Below, piece by piece: positions 32,685 through 43,495 of a DNA stretch of 64,000 bases. The notes under the pieces were generated by a model. The model was given only the letters and a program-made list of their open reading frames with translations. It was not told the origin of the DNA and searched no databases. Source of the stretch: Acanthosepion lycidas (taxonomy: Eukaryota > Mollusca > Cephalopoda > Sepiida > Sepiidae). Location: contig OZ010582.1 in the NCBI GenBank assembly GCA_963932145.1, positions 15,798,409 through 15,862,408 on the forward strand. The letters are read 5' to 3'. The translations under genes were made by a program, and so were the position numbers. The stretch's first letter is position 1, and every line of letters begins with the position of its first letter.

Positions 32685-32784
32685 TTAGGTTGGTACAAAA
32701 ATAATGACGTAATAATGTCGTTTTTGAAGTATTTTTTAACGTCAAAAAACGACATTATTACGTCATTATTTTTGCACAAACCTA

Positions 32785-32785
<1 letters not shown>
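32685..32785. mobile_element. mariner-type hairpin MITE, copy 3 (long variant)
   Basis: Starts TTAGGTTGGTACAAAAATAA and ends TATTTTTGCACAAACCTAA. The arms are longer than in the other copies because of an extra TGACGTAATAATG segment present in mirrored form on both sides, giving arms of about 45 bases. It sits inside a (TA)n tract on both sides. Confidence 0.95.

Positions 32786-32847
<62 letters not shown>
32786..32847. repeat. (TA)n(TG)n microsatellite
   Basis: Continuation of the TA tract after the MITE, then GT. Confidence 0.95.
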
Positions 32848-32849
<2 letters not shown>

Positions 32850-33021
32850 ATACTAATATAAATTTCAGCTCTTTATACATTGAACACTCTTTTATTAGTT
32901 TGGAAGTTTGGAGGTGTGAATTATTCTTTACCCAATCCTCTTACGAGAAACTCACCAAATGTGCAAAATCCAGTATCATTATTTTTGAGGGAGAATTCTT
33001 AGCCTGATTACAAACATTTCA

Positions 33022-33023
<2 letters not shown>

Positions 33024-33071
<48 letters not shown>
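33024..33071. repeat. (TA)n microsatellite
   Basis: Pure TA run abutting the mariner relic. Confidence 0.95.
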
Positions 33072-33076
<5 letters not shown>

Positions 33077-33188
33077 GTACGATTTATAAATTGTCGTCTA
33101 CATTACGCAAAGAAAGAAATAACTTTGACATCTCATTTTAATTACAAAAATTACACAAAAATATCTTGAAATATGAGTGAGTGTGAGT

Positions 33189-33740
33189 TTATTCATTAAC
33201 GTCGTCATTGGCTTCAACTACTGTCTCCGGATGACTTCGGAATCTCCTGCAACACTTCTGGACGGTCTCCTTTTTTCACTTGGTGAATACTGCCATAATC
33301 CTTACCTTTTTGTTGGTCTCTCATTTAACTGTGCATAACACATAACAATCAAGTGTGTTGAGGTCTGGGAAGTTAGAGGATCAATTGTAAGTGTTGACGT
33401 TGTCGTAGAAATTGTCTGACAGCCATGATTTATTTCACCTGATTGTGTGGTATGGTGCAGAGTTCTGTTGCCAGACACAGGGTCTTCCAGCAGTCACATT
33501 CTTGACCCAGGACTGCACTTATGTAGGACCTCTGTGTTGAATCTGAGGTCATGTAGGAAGATAAATTTCAAACTCCTTCCTAATCACCATTAGATTCATC
33601 TAACTCCTCCCGAAATCCACTACACTGTCTTCAGATTGACACCCAAACACTCCAGAAACTTTGGTATTGGAGCTTCCGGCGCGAATGTCAAGCAGTACAG
33701 CATGACATTTCCCAATTTATGGCGTAGTGAATTGCTTCAT
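33189..33740 (-). pseudogene. mariner-like transposase, internally deleted and decayed
   Basis: On the minus strand an ATG at 33740 starts MKQFTTP, followed after a stop by HTH-like sequence (LLDIRAGSSNTKVSGVFGC). The middle is missing. The C-terminal half reads VQSWVKNVTAGRPCVWQQN, SAPYHTIR, then SSNFPDLNTLDCYVLCTVK, ETNKKVRIMAVFTK and VQKCCRRFRSHPETVVEAN, ending DDVNE and a stop at 33191-33189. This fits mariner Q-x-x-A-P-x-H-T, W-P-P-N-S-P-D-L-N-P-L-D-x-x-V-W and C-x-R-F-R-x-R. Conserved Trp codons are TGA before SSNFPDLN and after FTK. The left terminal sequence may be CAGAGTACGATTTATAAA at 33072. Confidence 0.8.
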
Positions 33741-33865
33741 GGTGGTCTTTTTTCTCACAGACGGTTCCCAACTGATACTAATCGACCGCCCAGTTGACGA
33801 AATCAAAACGAATCAACTCGCTACGTGAAACTAAAAATATAAAAGAGCGACAAGTTATCCATCGC

Positions 33866-33911
33866 ACACACACACACACACACACTATATATATATATAT
33901 ATATATATATG
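33866..33911. repeat. (CA)n(TA)n microsatellite
   Basis: A short CA run then TA, next to the 5-prime side of the mariner relic. Confidence 0.9.
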
Positions 33912-34359
33912 GATGTGTATTGTCTATGTTGTGGTGGACTAAAGCTGTTTATAAATGAGTGCATAGTAGACAAAATTAATTGATAGGATTAACGTTAAAA
34001 CAGATTAATCTTGATCCTCTTAAAATGCACCAGACCCGTTTGATCAGATTTATCCTCAAAGATTCTGTTGCTCAGATTATAATACATTCATTTAACAATG
34101 GATTGTAGTATCATTGGAAACTTCCAATTCGACTTATCAAATAAATTCTTCAAAAGAATTAGGAATAAATTCCAAGGAGAAATATCGCTAGGCGTGTGTT
34201 CTCCTACACAAAAATAAATGAAAATAATCTGGTATATAGAAACATGACAATTGTCGATAGACACTATTTTTAAAAAAATGGAAGCAAACAAACGCTTCTA
34301 CTTTGAATAAAAAAAAAAGACTGATGTAATTTCTAGCTTACATAATGATGAACGCCCAG
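33912..34359. other. no gene recognised
   Basis: AT-rich spacer with no motif. Confidence 0.5.
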
Positions 34360-34533
34360 TTGAAGAATTTTTCAGTCACAGGACAGGAAGTCAAGAGAAA
34401 CCGCGGGAAAATAGCGAATAAACTTTTTGACAGTTATGTGAATATCGGTTGAAATGAGAAACCGTACTACGTGTTCCAAACATTAGAAGGTTGTGGAGTG
34501 CCATGATCGCCCATATCCTAAGTATTCATAGCA
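34360..34533 (+). pseudogene. RTE-like LINE C-terminal fragment, short
   Basis: The plus frame reads LKNFSVTGQEVKRNRGKIAN and a stop at 34450. In another frame it then reads RVPNIRRLWSAMIAHILSIHS. These align with the LENLTLTGQ-x-x-G-K-R-D-R-G-K and W-R-A-M-I-A-H-V-L-K-G-H ends of the LINE at 15.4-18.7 kb. One frameshift separates them. It is the shortest of four fragments of this clade in the window. Confidence 0.75.
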
Positions 34534-35159
34534 TTATAACGAATATAATGCAATATGATGTAATGAATATGCATACACCTGGGTTCCCTCTCACAGCAAT
34601 ATGATTAGCTGGTGTCAGCCATAAATACAGACTGATGTGGAGGTACATGAGTACGCCTATTGCCTATGCCTATTGTCTTCGCCTATTGCCTACCACTACG
34701 TCGAGGGCCAGACCATGACGGTTACCTGCTAGATTGATCTACTCGTTTACAGTAGTCCAAAACAATATACCAATATAAAATAGCCTTTTTATATCATCAT
34801 CAGTCATAAAACCGAATGTGTTTGTAGGGTCACTGCGGAGCTGGAAGTCGCATATTTGGGTTGAAAGCCAGAGTGGTTTTCATTCATGGGTTACGTGTCT
34901 TGGTCAAGTAGACCTGGCGTAACCCGGACAAGTAACCGTGGATTGAATCGGAACATCACCCTCCCTGGTCTTCGACTTTAGTCTAGGAAGCTCTATGATC
35001 AGCAATGTTGTATTATCGTGTTATCATCACACTGGATGCTATATAGTTCAATCTACCCCATTTTTCTAGCTGGTAGTTGTATCCACAAAATGTTCATCCG
35101 TCCTTGACCTTTGACAGAGCTTGAAAGGTTCGCTAAACTCTTCTTTAGCCTAGCAATGT
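34534..35159. other. no gene recognised
   Basis: Contains a small tandem CCTATTGCCTATG run near 34658-34690. A GC-richer block at 34800-34980 may belong to an unknown dispersed repeat. Confidence 0.4.
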
Positions 35160-35741
35160 TTACCGTATATCCTCGCGTAACATGCGACATTTAAAGACCT
35201 AATTTTGAAGCTAATTTTAAGAGGGTCGTATCATACACGAAATATAAAATTACCGTATGTACAGCTACACTTGGCTACGCCGTGGATCAAACTATATTGC
35301 CGTCAAAAGTGCAGCTGTATTTAAAATAAAATTATTATTTTACTTAACTGTATCCAGTAATAATTCATGTAATATCCACATATTAGTATCGTATCATAAA
35401 ATATAAACATAGCGAATATGCAGCTTTTCCATTGTTTACATTTTATAAGATGTTTAGCTGTTTCTCGTTCGGTTGTTCATGCTTGCAATCGTTTACGCAA
35501 CGACTACAGCGTTACTAAAGTTACTTTTGTCATTCTCTTTTACTTTTTAAAAAAAATATCTAACTAGAAGATGAGATAAAGAGATTGAAGAAAAGAGATG
35601 AGTCTATTGTGATTTGATTTCTCCAAAAAGGAACTCACATGATACACGAGATACATAATAAAATCATTTTTTATAAGTGAAAATTTGGGGGTTCCACGAT
35701 ACGCGAGATCGTGCGTTAAACGAGTATAAACGGTTATCATA
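35160..35741. mobile_element. MITE with TACCGTATATCCTCG ends
   Basis: The left end TTACCGTATATCCTCGCGTA is imperfectly mirrored at the right end (GTTAAACGAGTATAAACGGTTA, minus strand TAACCGTTTATACTCG). Near each end lie further similar phrases (left CATGCGACATT, right GATACGCGAGATCGTGCG). The interior is AT-rich with no transposase. Ends of the form ATACnGTATATnCTCGnGTATAA occur in pogo/Tigger-like MITE families as far as I recall, so the superfamily is tentative. Confidence 0.6.
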
Positions 35742-36469
35742 CTTTTTTTTCGTGACCGGTGGGCGTATAAACACGATAGACATCGATTAAAAGTTTCTAT
35801 TTTCATCACAAGTCTTAGTGAATATCTATTTCTCTGCTAAATAGTTTGAAAAGGGACTTTCTCCTGTCTGCGATAACCCAATATTTTTTTTTGATAATTT
35901 GTCTTATTGATGAACCGTATTATATGTGATTTTAATGTGGAATTCCCAATTTCAATTCACTTTGGCAATGGTTCGTTATGCCTTAGAAATTATTCCCTAA
36001 TCCACTTGCTTTCCAAATCTTGGAGTACGAGGCATTGTGAAGTGACACCGTTTTTGTTGAGTTTATTTATTTACTTAATGAAATTGGTATCAGAATGTAT
36101 AATTCTTTTGCATGCACAATCAATAGGTACTTTGTAATATAATTATTATATTTTATCAACATTGTTACGATGTGATACTATTCTCATAAGAAATTAAACT
36201 TCCCTACTGTGACTATGTATCAATCGAGGCAAACGCTATTGCTATTCTGTACATAAAAACATTCTTCATAGTAGCTTCGGATATGATTTCAGTTATTTTA
36301 GATCACTACGTATTTTGCCTCATAATATCCAAAATAACTTGAGAGTATTTTTACTACTGATTCATTCATCCAATTTCTACGGTTTATCAACCCTTTCTAT
36401 GTTATTTAAAGCCAGAAAATATTTTTAGATTGTAAGAATTTTTTTTTAGATAATAATGGTTTAGAGATA
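35742..36469. other. no gene recognised
   Basis: One 76-codon plus frame (35907-36137) without motif; otherwise AT-rich. Confidence 0.45.
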
Positions 36470-36650
36470 CATTAATTTAAGTGAAGAGAGCAATCGTTGA
36501 TTCATATCTTCCCTAAGGTTATTAGCGTGTAAATGATTGTAACGAACCCGACTGGAATTGGAACTCGACACTCCGATTAAAAATTCCGAGCCATTATCCA
36601 TTACATCACCCGCACATCCAATGTTACCTGGAATTCCTAAAACAATCATT
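36470..36650 (-). mobile_element. SINE-2 fragment
   Basis: The minus strand reads GGATAATGGCTCGGAATTTT, TCGGAGTGTCGAGTTCCAAT, TCCAGTCGGGTTCGTTACAA and GATATGAATCAACGATTGC, parallel to the long SINE-2 copy at 20740-21158. The B box is degraded (GAGTTCCAATTCC). Confidence 0.65.
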
Positions 36651-36806
36651 CATCTACCTGATGACCAGGTTCAACGTTGCTTAACTTCAGTCATCGTACA
36701 GAAACCCGTGTTTCAACGTATGTGACTGTATGCCTTGTTACTACAGAGACTATTTCTAGTCATCCTAATACTGTTCGTACTACTAAAGCTACTAATATTA
36801 TTAGTA

Positions 36807-36886
36807 TTAGGTTGGTGCAAAAATAATGTCGTTTTCTCACATATGTTACTAAGTGAGAAAACGACATTATTTTTGCACCAATCTAA
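36807..36886. mobile_element. mariner-type hairpin MITE, copy 4
   Basis: Starts TTAGGTTGGTGCAAAAATAA and ends TTTTTGCACCAATCTAA, flanked by TA at 36805-36806 and 36887-36888. An inner repeat (TTCTCACATA / AAGTGAGAA) extends the hairpin. Its 80-base length matches copy 2. Confidence 0.95.
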
Positions 36887-36888
36887 TA

Positions 36889-37623
36889 GAAGTGTAGGAT
36901 TGGTAATAGTAGGGTTCACACTACTAGTAAAATTTATGAACAAGATATTATTTTTATATAGGGTGAGGCGGAAATACATCCCACATCTATCGACGAGAAA
37001 TACTTCCCACATACTGAAAAGACATTAGTAGCTACGGTGTATTCCTCTAGTCAAAGTCCTGCCATTATGTGAGAGGCATTTCTGGGGAATATATATGGGA
37101 TATATTTCTAGCACACACTGTAGATTAAAATGTATGGTAGAATGTATAGTCAATGAATGCACAAACGTACCATAAATATCTTTGTGACACAACATCTTAA
37201 TGGGTCTTTCTAGGAGGACCCAAAAAGATTCTTCAATGCTCGTAGCAAGTTTCATCCCCTCTTTCTGTAAACTGTCGGAGTTAGCCCCTCTTTAATTCCC
37301 AAATTGTCACTAGTGGTTACTCTCCCTATACTATAAATACTGGCTAATTATTGCCTCGTTCTCTTTCCTTCAGGCCTCGTGCCGCATCCCACCTCACGGG
37401 GTGGTGAGGTAAATTCTCTTTTTCATTTCTTCATTTCAGCTTCTACAATGTAAGCTCTCTTAGAAGATCCGCGTCTTCCCATTAGTGAGAGATCCCATGA
37501 ACATTATACACACACACACGTACGTACGAACATTCACCAAAGAACGGACACAAACGTTCACACACACACAAATATTATTGTCCATATCCATTGTAAAATT
37601 GTTTTATTTAATACATATATTTG

Positions 37624-37627
<4 letters not shown>
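36889..37627. other. no gene recognised
   Basis: A 76-codon minus frame (37025-37255) has ordinary amino-acid composition but no motif I recognise. A TATAAATA phrase lies at 37332. Short CA runs occur near 37510 and 37561. Confidence 0.4.

Positions 37628-37686
<59 letters not shown>
37628..37686. repeat. (TA)n microsatellite
   Basis: Pure TA run. Confidence 0.95.
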
Positions 37687-37689
<3 letters not shown>

Positions 37690-37854
37690 TTCTTTGTTTT
37701 CCTTTGATCTTCAGTTTGACTTACTTCAAGTCCGGCTATTTTCTTGTATTTGGAACTTTTAATATTCTACCAAAAGTTACACACGTGTGTCTATAATACA
37801 AAAACACATTAACAGACACGGTCCTCAACCACTGCTTGCTTTTATCGACTCATT

Positions 37855-38480
37855 GGTTTAGTTCAGTTTGTTTTGTTTTATAGCATAACAAACTCAATGG
37901 GTTATTTAATGCCGATAACATTTTTAGGGCAGTTTCATATAAAAAGAATATGTATTATTTGGTTTAGATTCGTTTGGTTTATTTTGTTTTACGGCATATC
38001 AACCTCAGTGGGTTATTTAATGCCGACAACATTTTTAGGATAGATTCGTATGAATAGAATATATATTCTTTGGTTTAGATTGGTTTGGTTTATTTTGTTT
38101 TACGGCATATCAACCTCAATAGGTTTAATTAATGCCGACAACATTTTTATTGCTGGTAATATTTTTTTTCCAAAAAGTTATTGCTGGTAATATTTTTTTA
38201 CAGAAATGTATTGCTAGTATTAAGACCTCTTTTTACACTTTCATAGTGTTTTGACCCCAGTTTAGGGGTTAACTATTTGCCCATTGCTGGTACCCAAACA
38301 GGTGCTACCACCCCGGGTCAGAGTGGATCTGAGAACACCAGCAATTAAGAGGATGTTCCACGCTCCTCAAAACCTCCTGATCAGGTGCCTTGCTGCCGGA
38401 CATAGTTTATCGTCTTACCCAGGAAGCGGGTGTAGTTTATCGTCATACCCAAGACGGTTTTATCGTAGATGACTGACTGA
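37855..38480 (-). repeat. ATTACCAG dispersed repeat, copy 2, with 110-bp tandem
   Basis: Reverse orientation. It opens with three tandem units of about 106-111 bases starting at 37855, 37961 and 38072, each with GGTTTA..TTTGTTTTA, GGCATATCAACCTCA and AATGCCGACAACATTTTTA. Two ATTGCTGGTAATATTTTTT units follow, then TTTTTACACTTTCATAGTG and the GTAGTTTATCGTC tandem at 38403-38450. Block order is the mirror of 42400-43495. Confidence 0.85.
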
Positions 38481-38814
38481 TATTTTAGCGAAAAAGAACC
38501 AATATTTTGAGAATATGAAATCATAGAATTCAATATTTCAAAATTTTAAAAATTGAGGTTTCTTACTCAACTGTTATTGTTCCACTTCAAGAATTTATCA
38601 CTTTACACCGACCTTCTGCTATCGTTCAGTTTTAACGGAATCGGCAAATAATATTGCGCCAAAAGTAACGAAATCTTTCTTCTTTCTTAATAGGACATTT
38701 AAGAAACATTGTAAACGTAGTACCCTACACAGACTACGAGCAATCCAGTTATAAAAGCTCCCATTACTGAAACATTACTTACCAATAACAAGATACTGTG
38801 GGTATGATTAACAA
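38481..38814. other. no gene recognised
   Basis: AT-rich spacer. Confidence 0.5.
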
Positions 38815-38816
38815 TG

Positions 38817-38860
<44 letters not shown>
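38815..38860. repeat. (AAT)n microsatellite
   Basis: About 15 AAT units. Confidence 0.95.
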
Positions 38861-38861
<1 letters not shown>

Positions 38862-39988
38862 GTAATAATTCTTTTGGCCGACAAACTGGATCATTCTTTG
38901 GCAATTTGGTCCCTATCCAGAACTGTACAAATCTCTGAAAGATGATTGGGCCAGTTATCTGTAAAGTGTACCAAGATAAATTATTGCAAAGGCAAGTTTA
39001 GCTTCTGTGTGTCGTTCAGGGAGAACATTTGGATCGAGTCGCAAAGAAGCGTTGGCTTTCCGCCAGAATTCTTGTCTGGAGTTCTTAAAGCTGTTGATAA
39101 ATGGACACATACGACCCAGAGTGAAATTAAATCTCAAAGACAGCTTCGAACCGCTATTTTTGAAATGGTTTGTGGCACTTTTTCATAGTTTTAACGCGGG
39201 TCATTGTAAGGGTCATAGCAGTGACAAATGTTTTCGGGGGCACAAAAAATTATAATTTAGCCTTAAGTTACCAAAGGCCGTCAAAAACATTTAAAATTTC
39301 CAGTACCTGCTTGTTTTCATAGTATTCTTTTCTTTCTTGTATTTCTCTCTTTATTTTATTTTGTTAAAATAAAACACTGTAAAAATACTACAATCGATAA
39401 AAATGTAGGTGATCCAAGCATCCCCACTGCTGTTAGGGCCATTAATTAAGAAAACTAAACTAAGTCTCTGTATATCATTATTGACTCTTCTGTTGTTATT
39501 TTACAAGTCGATACGTTTTAAGCTATATTCTCTACTAACATTATGACTCGTCTTCAACCGGGTGTTACATTACTGGGAATTTTTGCAGTTCAATGTGAAC
39601 AGTTTAATTTTAAAGACAGCCCACCCAAAAATCAATATTAGTAAGAACAATTGCACACAACTGAGACAAATTCCCAAATGGGGGTTGACAATTTGAAATG
39701 TAGGGTGCTGAAAAGGGCCATTTGTTTCGTTCTCAATCTTGCAAGGAAGGAACCTTTTCCATGGGCTGTCGTAATAATAATATAAGATAATTTTTATTTA
39801 TAATATATTTTTTGTATAATTCTAATAATCTTTTGCGTTAGATTTCAACTCTCTAAATTGATTGTAGGCCCTTTTTTTTTTTTTTTTTTTTTTTTACAGA
39901 CATTAAATTTCACCTTTGTTTTTTTTCTGTTTTTTTGCGCAAATTGTAAAAAATCAGTTTTTCTTCCATTTTCACTTTCAAGGTGGTA
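38861..39988. other. no gene recognised; poly-T at 39869-39895
   Basis: Overlapping 80-codon frames at 38946-39255 contain GHCKGHSSDKCFRGHKK but no complete known domain. A 27-base T run lies at 39869-39895, just upstream of a repeat end. Confidence 0.4.
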
Positions 39989-40180
39989 ATATTTCCAGCC
40001 AATTTGGACTCAAAAGTGGCACTGAAGAATCATCCATCAAATAAAAAAAGATTTCATTGAAATCGGATGAAAACTGTGGAAACCCATAAACAACATCCGA
40101 CCCCTCCACACACACACACACACAAATATACACACATTTTGAGAATTATAGATATAGATAATATTATTATAATAATTTAA
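39989..40180 (+). repeat. ATCGGATGAAAACTG repeat, copy 1
   Basis: Blocks AATTTGGACTCAAAAGTGGC, ACTGAAGAATCATCCATCAA, ATTTCATTGAAATCGGATGA, AAACTGTGGAAACCCATAAA, CAACATCCGAC, a CA run and TTTTGAGAATTATAGATATA. It looks like the 3-prime end of a LINE or SINE with a GATA-type tail. Confidence 0.75.
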
Positions 40181-40284
40181 AGTATTTATTTTTATTAAAG
40201 TTTTTATGAAAGATATATATCTAAGCGCAGATAGTAAATAGTAAAACGTTGCTGAGAGTTAAAATAGACAGGAAGTAGTGGAGA

Positions 40285-40470
40285 GCCATTGTCTCCAACG
40301 ATTTGGTCTCAAACCTGCACTGAAGAATTATCTATCAAACAAAAAAAATTATCGAAATCGGATAAAAACTGTGGAAACGCATAAACAACATCCGATCACA
40401 CACAAACAAACAAGCAAACACACATATATACGCACACACATTTTGAGAATTACAGATGTAGATGTTTAGA
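40285..40470 (+). repeat. ATCGGATGAAAACTG repeat, copy 2
   Basis: Same block order as copy 1 (GATTTGGTCTCAAACCTGC, CTGAAGAATTATCTATCAAA, GAAATCGGATAAAAACTGTG, AACAACATCCGATCAC, TTTGAGAATTACAGATGTAG), diverged by many point changes. The two copies lie about 300 bases apart in direct orientation. Confidence 0.75.
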
Positions 40471-41510
40471 CAGTTATAATGCTTTAAAATATGTAATTTT
40501 AAAATCAATGTTTGTATATTTAATGATGTTTTTTGATGTACTAATATTATTTCGCAAATGTGTTTGTGCTTTAATTGCTTAAACGTGGATTAATTCGCCT
40601 AAACTTATGTTTCGCTGATACAATCTTTTGAGACAGAGGTCAAGGATGTCAAAGTTATTTTTTTAAATCCAAAATCAAATGCAGCTTAACCCTTTGAATC
40701 CTGAGTTCCTGAACAATTTTAATCCTTCTGAGCTCCTGGATCAAAATTCGCTAATAATTGTTATGTAATGTTTCACGGTAGATAAAAAAAAATATATATA
40801 TATATAAGTGTTTACCTACCATTCAACCGGTAGCTGGGCAGTAAGTCATTTTTGTCTACCACTGGTAAAGCAGTGGTCAAGTCTCAAACATTTAACGCTG
40901 CAAATCATGTGTAATAAAGTTTGTCATAGAAAAAGAATGTTTGGAAATTGTTACTCTTTTATGCAATAAAGTATGCCGTGTCTTAGATGATAGTTTTCTT
41001 TGGTATAATTTTTCGGGGAGATGATAAACGCTTATGCCATTATCTCATCGTGCATCACAATTGTTTTAATTAACAGTTGTTATTAATTTTAAATTGTGTA
41101 ATATTTTAGGAAAGATATGTGGATAGCGTATCGGTTACCGGGGTAAAAAATCGAGCCGGTTAACAAAGTTATTGTTCTGGCCTACCAGAACAATAAGTTT
41201 GTTACTTACTGCATTCATTTCGTAGTCTTAATTCAAATCTTCCAAGCTATGGATGAAATATGAGTTTAGATTGTGTTCCCTTGCATTTGGTGACAGAATG
41301 CCTGGGAAGAGGACGACTCTGAAGTGAAAAACCGTGAGGAAGATAACACGGAAAGGCTCCATTACCGTTCTCAAGAAGCCATAGCAATTCACAGATATAA
41401 AATGGTGGGAAAGAGTGAAGAGAAATGATAGCTTCTGTCCTGAAGAGACATATTTTTCAGTGATACGGGCTTGGTATGCCCAAAGTTTTCTGTTTTGAAG
41501 CATAATATTA
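40471..41510. other. no gene recognised
   Basis: A 101-codon minus frame (41228-41533) contains no recognisable motif. The rest is AT-rich. Confidence 0.4.
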
Positions 41511-42020
41511 AATGGAAGTCTAATACATAGCATTTATCTCAATGGAGGTTTAATACATAACATTTATCACAATGGAGATCTAATACATGTCATTATCTCA
41601 GTCGAGGTTTAATACATAACATTTATCACAATAGAGGTCTGATAAATAACATTTATCACAGTGGAGGTCTCATAGATAGCATTTATCTCAATGGAGGTCT
41701 AATGCATAGCATTTATCTCAGTGGAGGTCTAATATCGAGCATTCTTATGGGCGTCTAATACATAGCATTTATCTCAGTGGAGGTCAAATAAATAGCATTT
41801 ATCAAAATGGAGGTTTGATATATAACATTTATCTCAATGGAGATCTAATAGATAGCACTTATCTCAATGGAGGTCTAATACATGGCATTTATCTCAATGG
41901 AGGAATAATACTTGTCATCATCACAGTCGAGGTTTAATACATAACATTTATCAAAATGGAGGTCTGATACATAACATTTATCTCAATGGAGGTTCTAGTA
42001 CATAGCATTTATCTCAATGG
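41511..42020. repeat. 30-bp minisatellite
   Basis: About 17 units of the type AATGGAGGTCTAATACATAG followed by CATTTATCTC. Variation falls mainly at TTATC(T/A)C, GTC/GTTT and CATAG/CATAA. One unit near 41735-41760 is shortened. Confidence 0.95.
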
Positions 42021-42399
42021 AAAAATAAACGTCCATAAAAGTTTCTTACTAAATGGTCACCAAAACTAGACCCAACAGCCACTCAATGTAGAGAGTTACT
42101 GATGTTGTTTGGATGTAAAGGAAAATAAGGAGGATATCTAGGATAGGTAACGGCTGACCCTAGACCTGAATAGGTTATGGTTGTAGCAATATCGGTAACA
42201 TATTCGCGGGAGTCTGTTAAATAAAGAAGTGGCTTTTGGTTTAAAGCTGTCCGAATGAAACCGTCTTCTTATCAATGGAAAATGAATGAAATGAAAATGA
42301 TTCGGTACTGTGTACATAACATAGCTGGCTATAGCTCTAAAGGTCTGAACTGATGGAATTCGAGGAAGTAGTTAGTCAGAACATTTTCTACAGAAACAT
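42021..42399. other. no gene recognised
   Basis: Spacer without recognisable content. Confidence 0.5.
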
Positions 42400-43084
42400 T
42401 GCCGTCCTGGGTATGACGATAAAATGCATCCGCTTCCTGTGGAAGGCGATAAACTACATCCGCGTCCTGGGGAAGACGATAAACTACGTTCAGCAGCAAG
42501 GGCTCTGATGAGCTCTTGAGGAGCGTGGAATCACCACTTAACTGCTGGTGTTCCGAGGTCCACCCAGAACCGGGGTGGTAGCACCTGTTAGGGTTCCAGC
42601 TATGGGCAAATAGTTAACCCCGAAACTGGGGTAAAAACACTATGAAAGTGTAAAAATAGGTTTTGGTACCAGAAATACTTTGTAAAAAAATTATTACCAG
42701 CAATAAATTTTCGAAGAAAAAAACGATTACCAACAATAGTTTTTTGAAAAAAATATTACCGGCTATAAATTTTTGAGGAAAAAAATATTACCAGCATTAC
42801 TTTTGTGAAAAATAAATATTACCAGTAATACATTTTTTTAAAAGAAATATTACCAGCTATACATTTTAAGGAAAAAATATTACCAGCACTGCTCTTTTGA
42901 AAAATAATATTACCAGCAATACACTTTTTGAAAAAAATATTACCAGTAAAAAAAATTATTACCAAAAATAGAATTTTGACAAAACAAAGTATTACCAGCA
43001 ATAAAAATTTTGTCGGCATTAAATAAACCATTGAGGATGATATGCCGTAAAACAAAACAAACCAAACCAATATATACTGAGATG

Positions 43085-43116
<32 letters not shown>

Positions 43117-43155
43117 TGAAGTGATCAAGAGACAGATAGACATGAAGAGACCAAC

Positions 43156-43197
<42 letters not shown>

Positions 43198-43293
43198 GAA
43201 AAATATTAGTAACAACAAAAATTTTGTCGGCATTAAATAACCCATTGAGGATGATATGCCGTAAAACAAAACAAACCAAACCAATATATACTG

Positions 43294-43330
<37 letters not shown>

Positions 43331-43495
43331 TGAAGTGATCAAGAGACAGATAGACATGAAGAGACCAACATAGATAGATAGATATATAGATAGATGAAAA
43401 ATATTAGTAACAACAAAAATTTTGTCGGCATTAAATAACCCATTGAGGATGATATGCCGTAAAACAAAACAAACCAAACCAAACCAAAACTACAC
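42400..43495 (+). repeat. ATTACCAG dispersed repeat, copy 3, with GATA expansions
   Basis: The left part has three GACGATAAACTAC-type units. A GTGTAAAAATAGGTTTTGG block and about ten degenerate ATTACCAGCAATAAATTTTT units follow (42670-43005). Then come two and a half tandem units of about 200-213 bases starting with TTTTGTCGGCATTAAATAA at about 43009, 43221 and 43420. Each contains GATATGCCGTAAAACAAAAC, two (GATA)n runs and GAAGTGATCAAGAGACAG. The Leu-Ser-Ile-Tyr-rich minus frames are translations of (GATA)n. Confidence 0.85.

Noticed and set aside
37320-37345. TATA box promoter at TATAAATA
   Set aside because: In AT-rich DNA such a match is expected by chance and no downstream gene was seen.
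38946-39255. Cys/His-containing 80-codon frames as a possible zinc finger
   Set aside because: Spacing does not fit a C2H2 or knuckle pattern clearly and two frames overlap without preference.
43019-43477. 152-codon frame with Leu-Ser-Ile-Tyr repeats
   Set aside because: Translation of (GATA)n inside a duplicated dispersed repeat.
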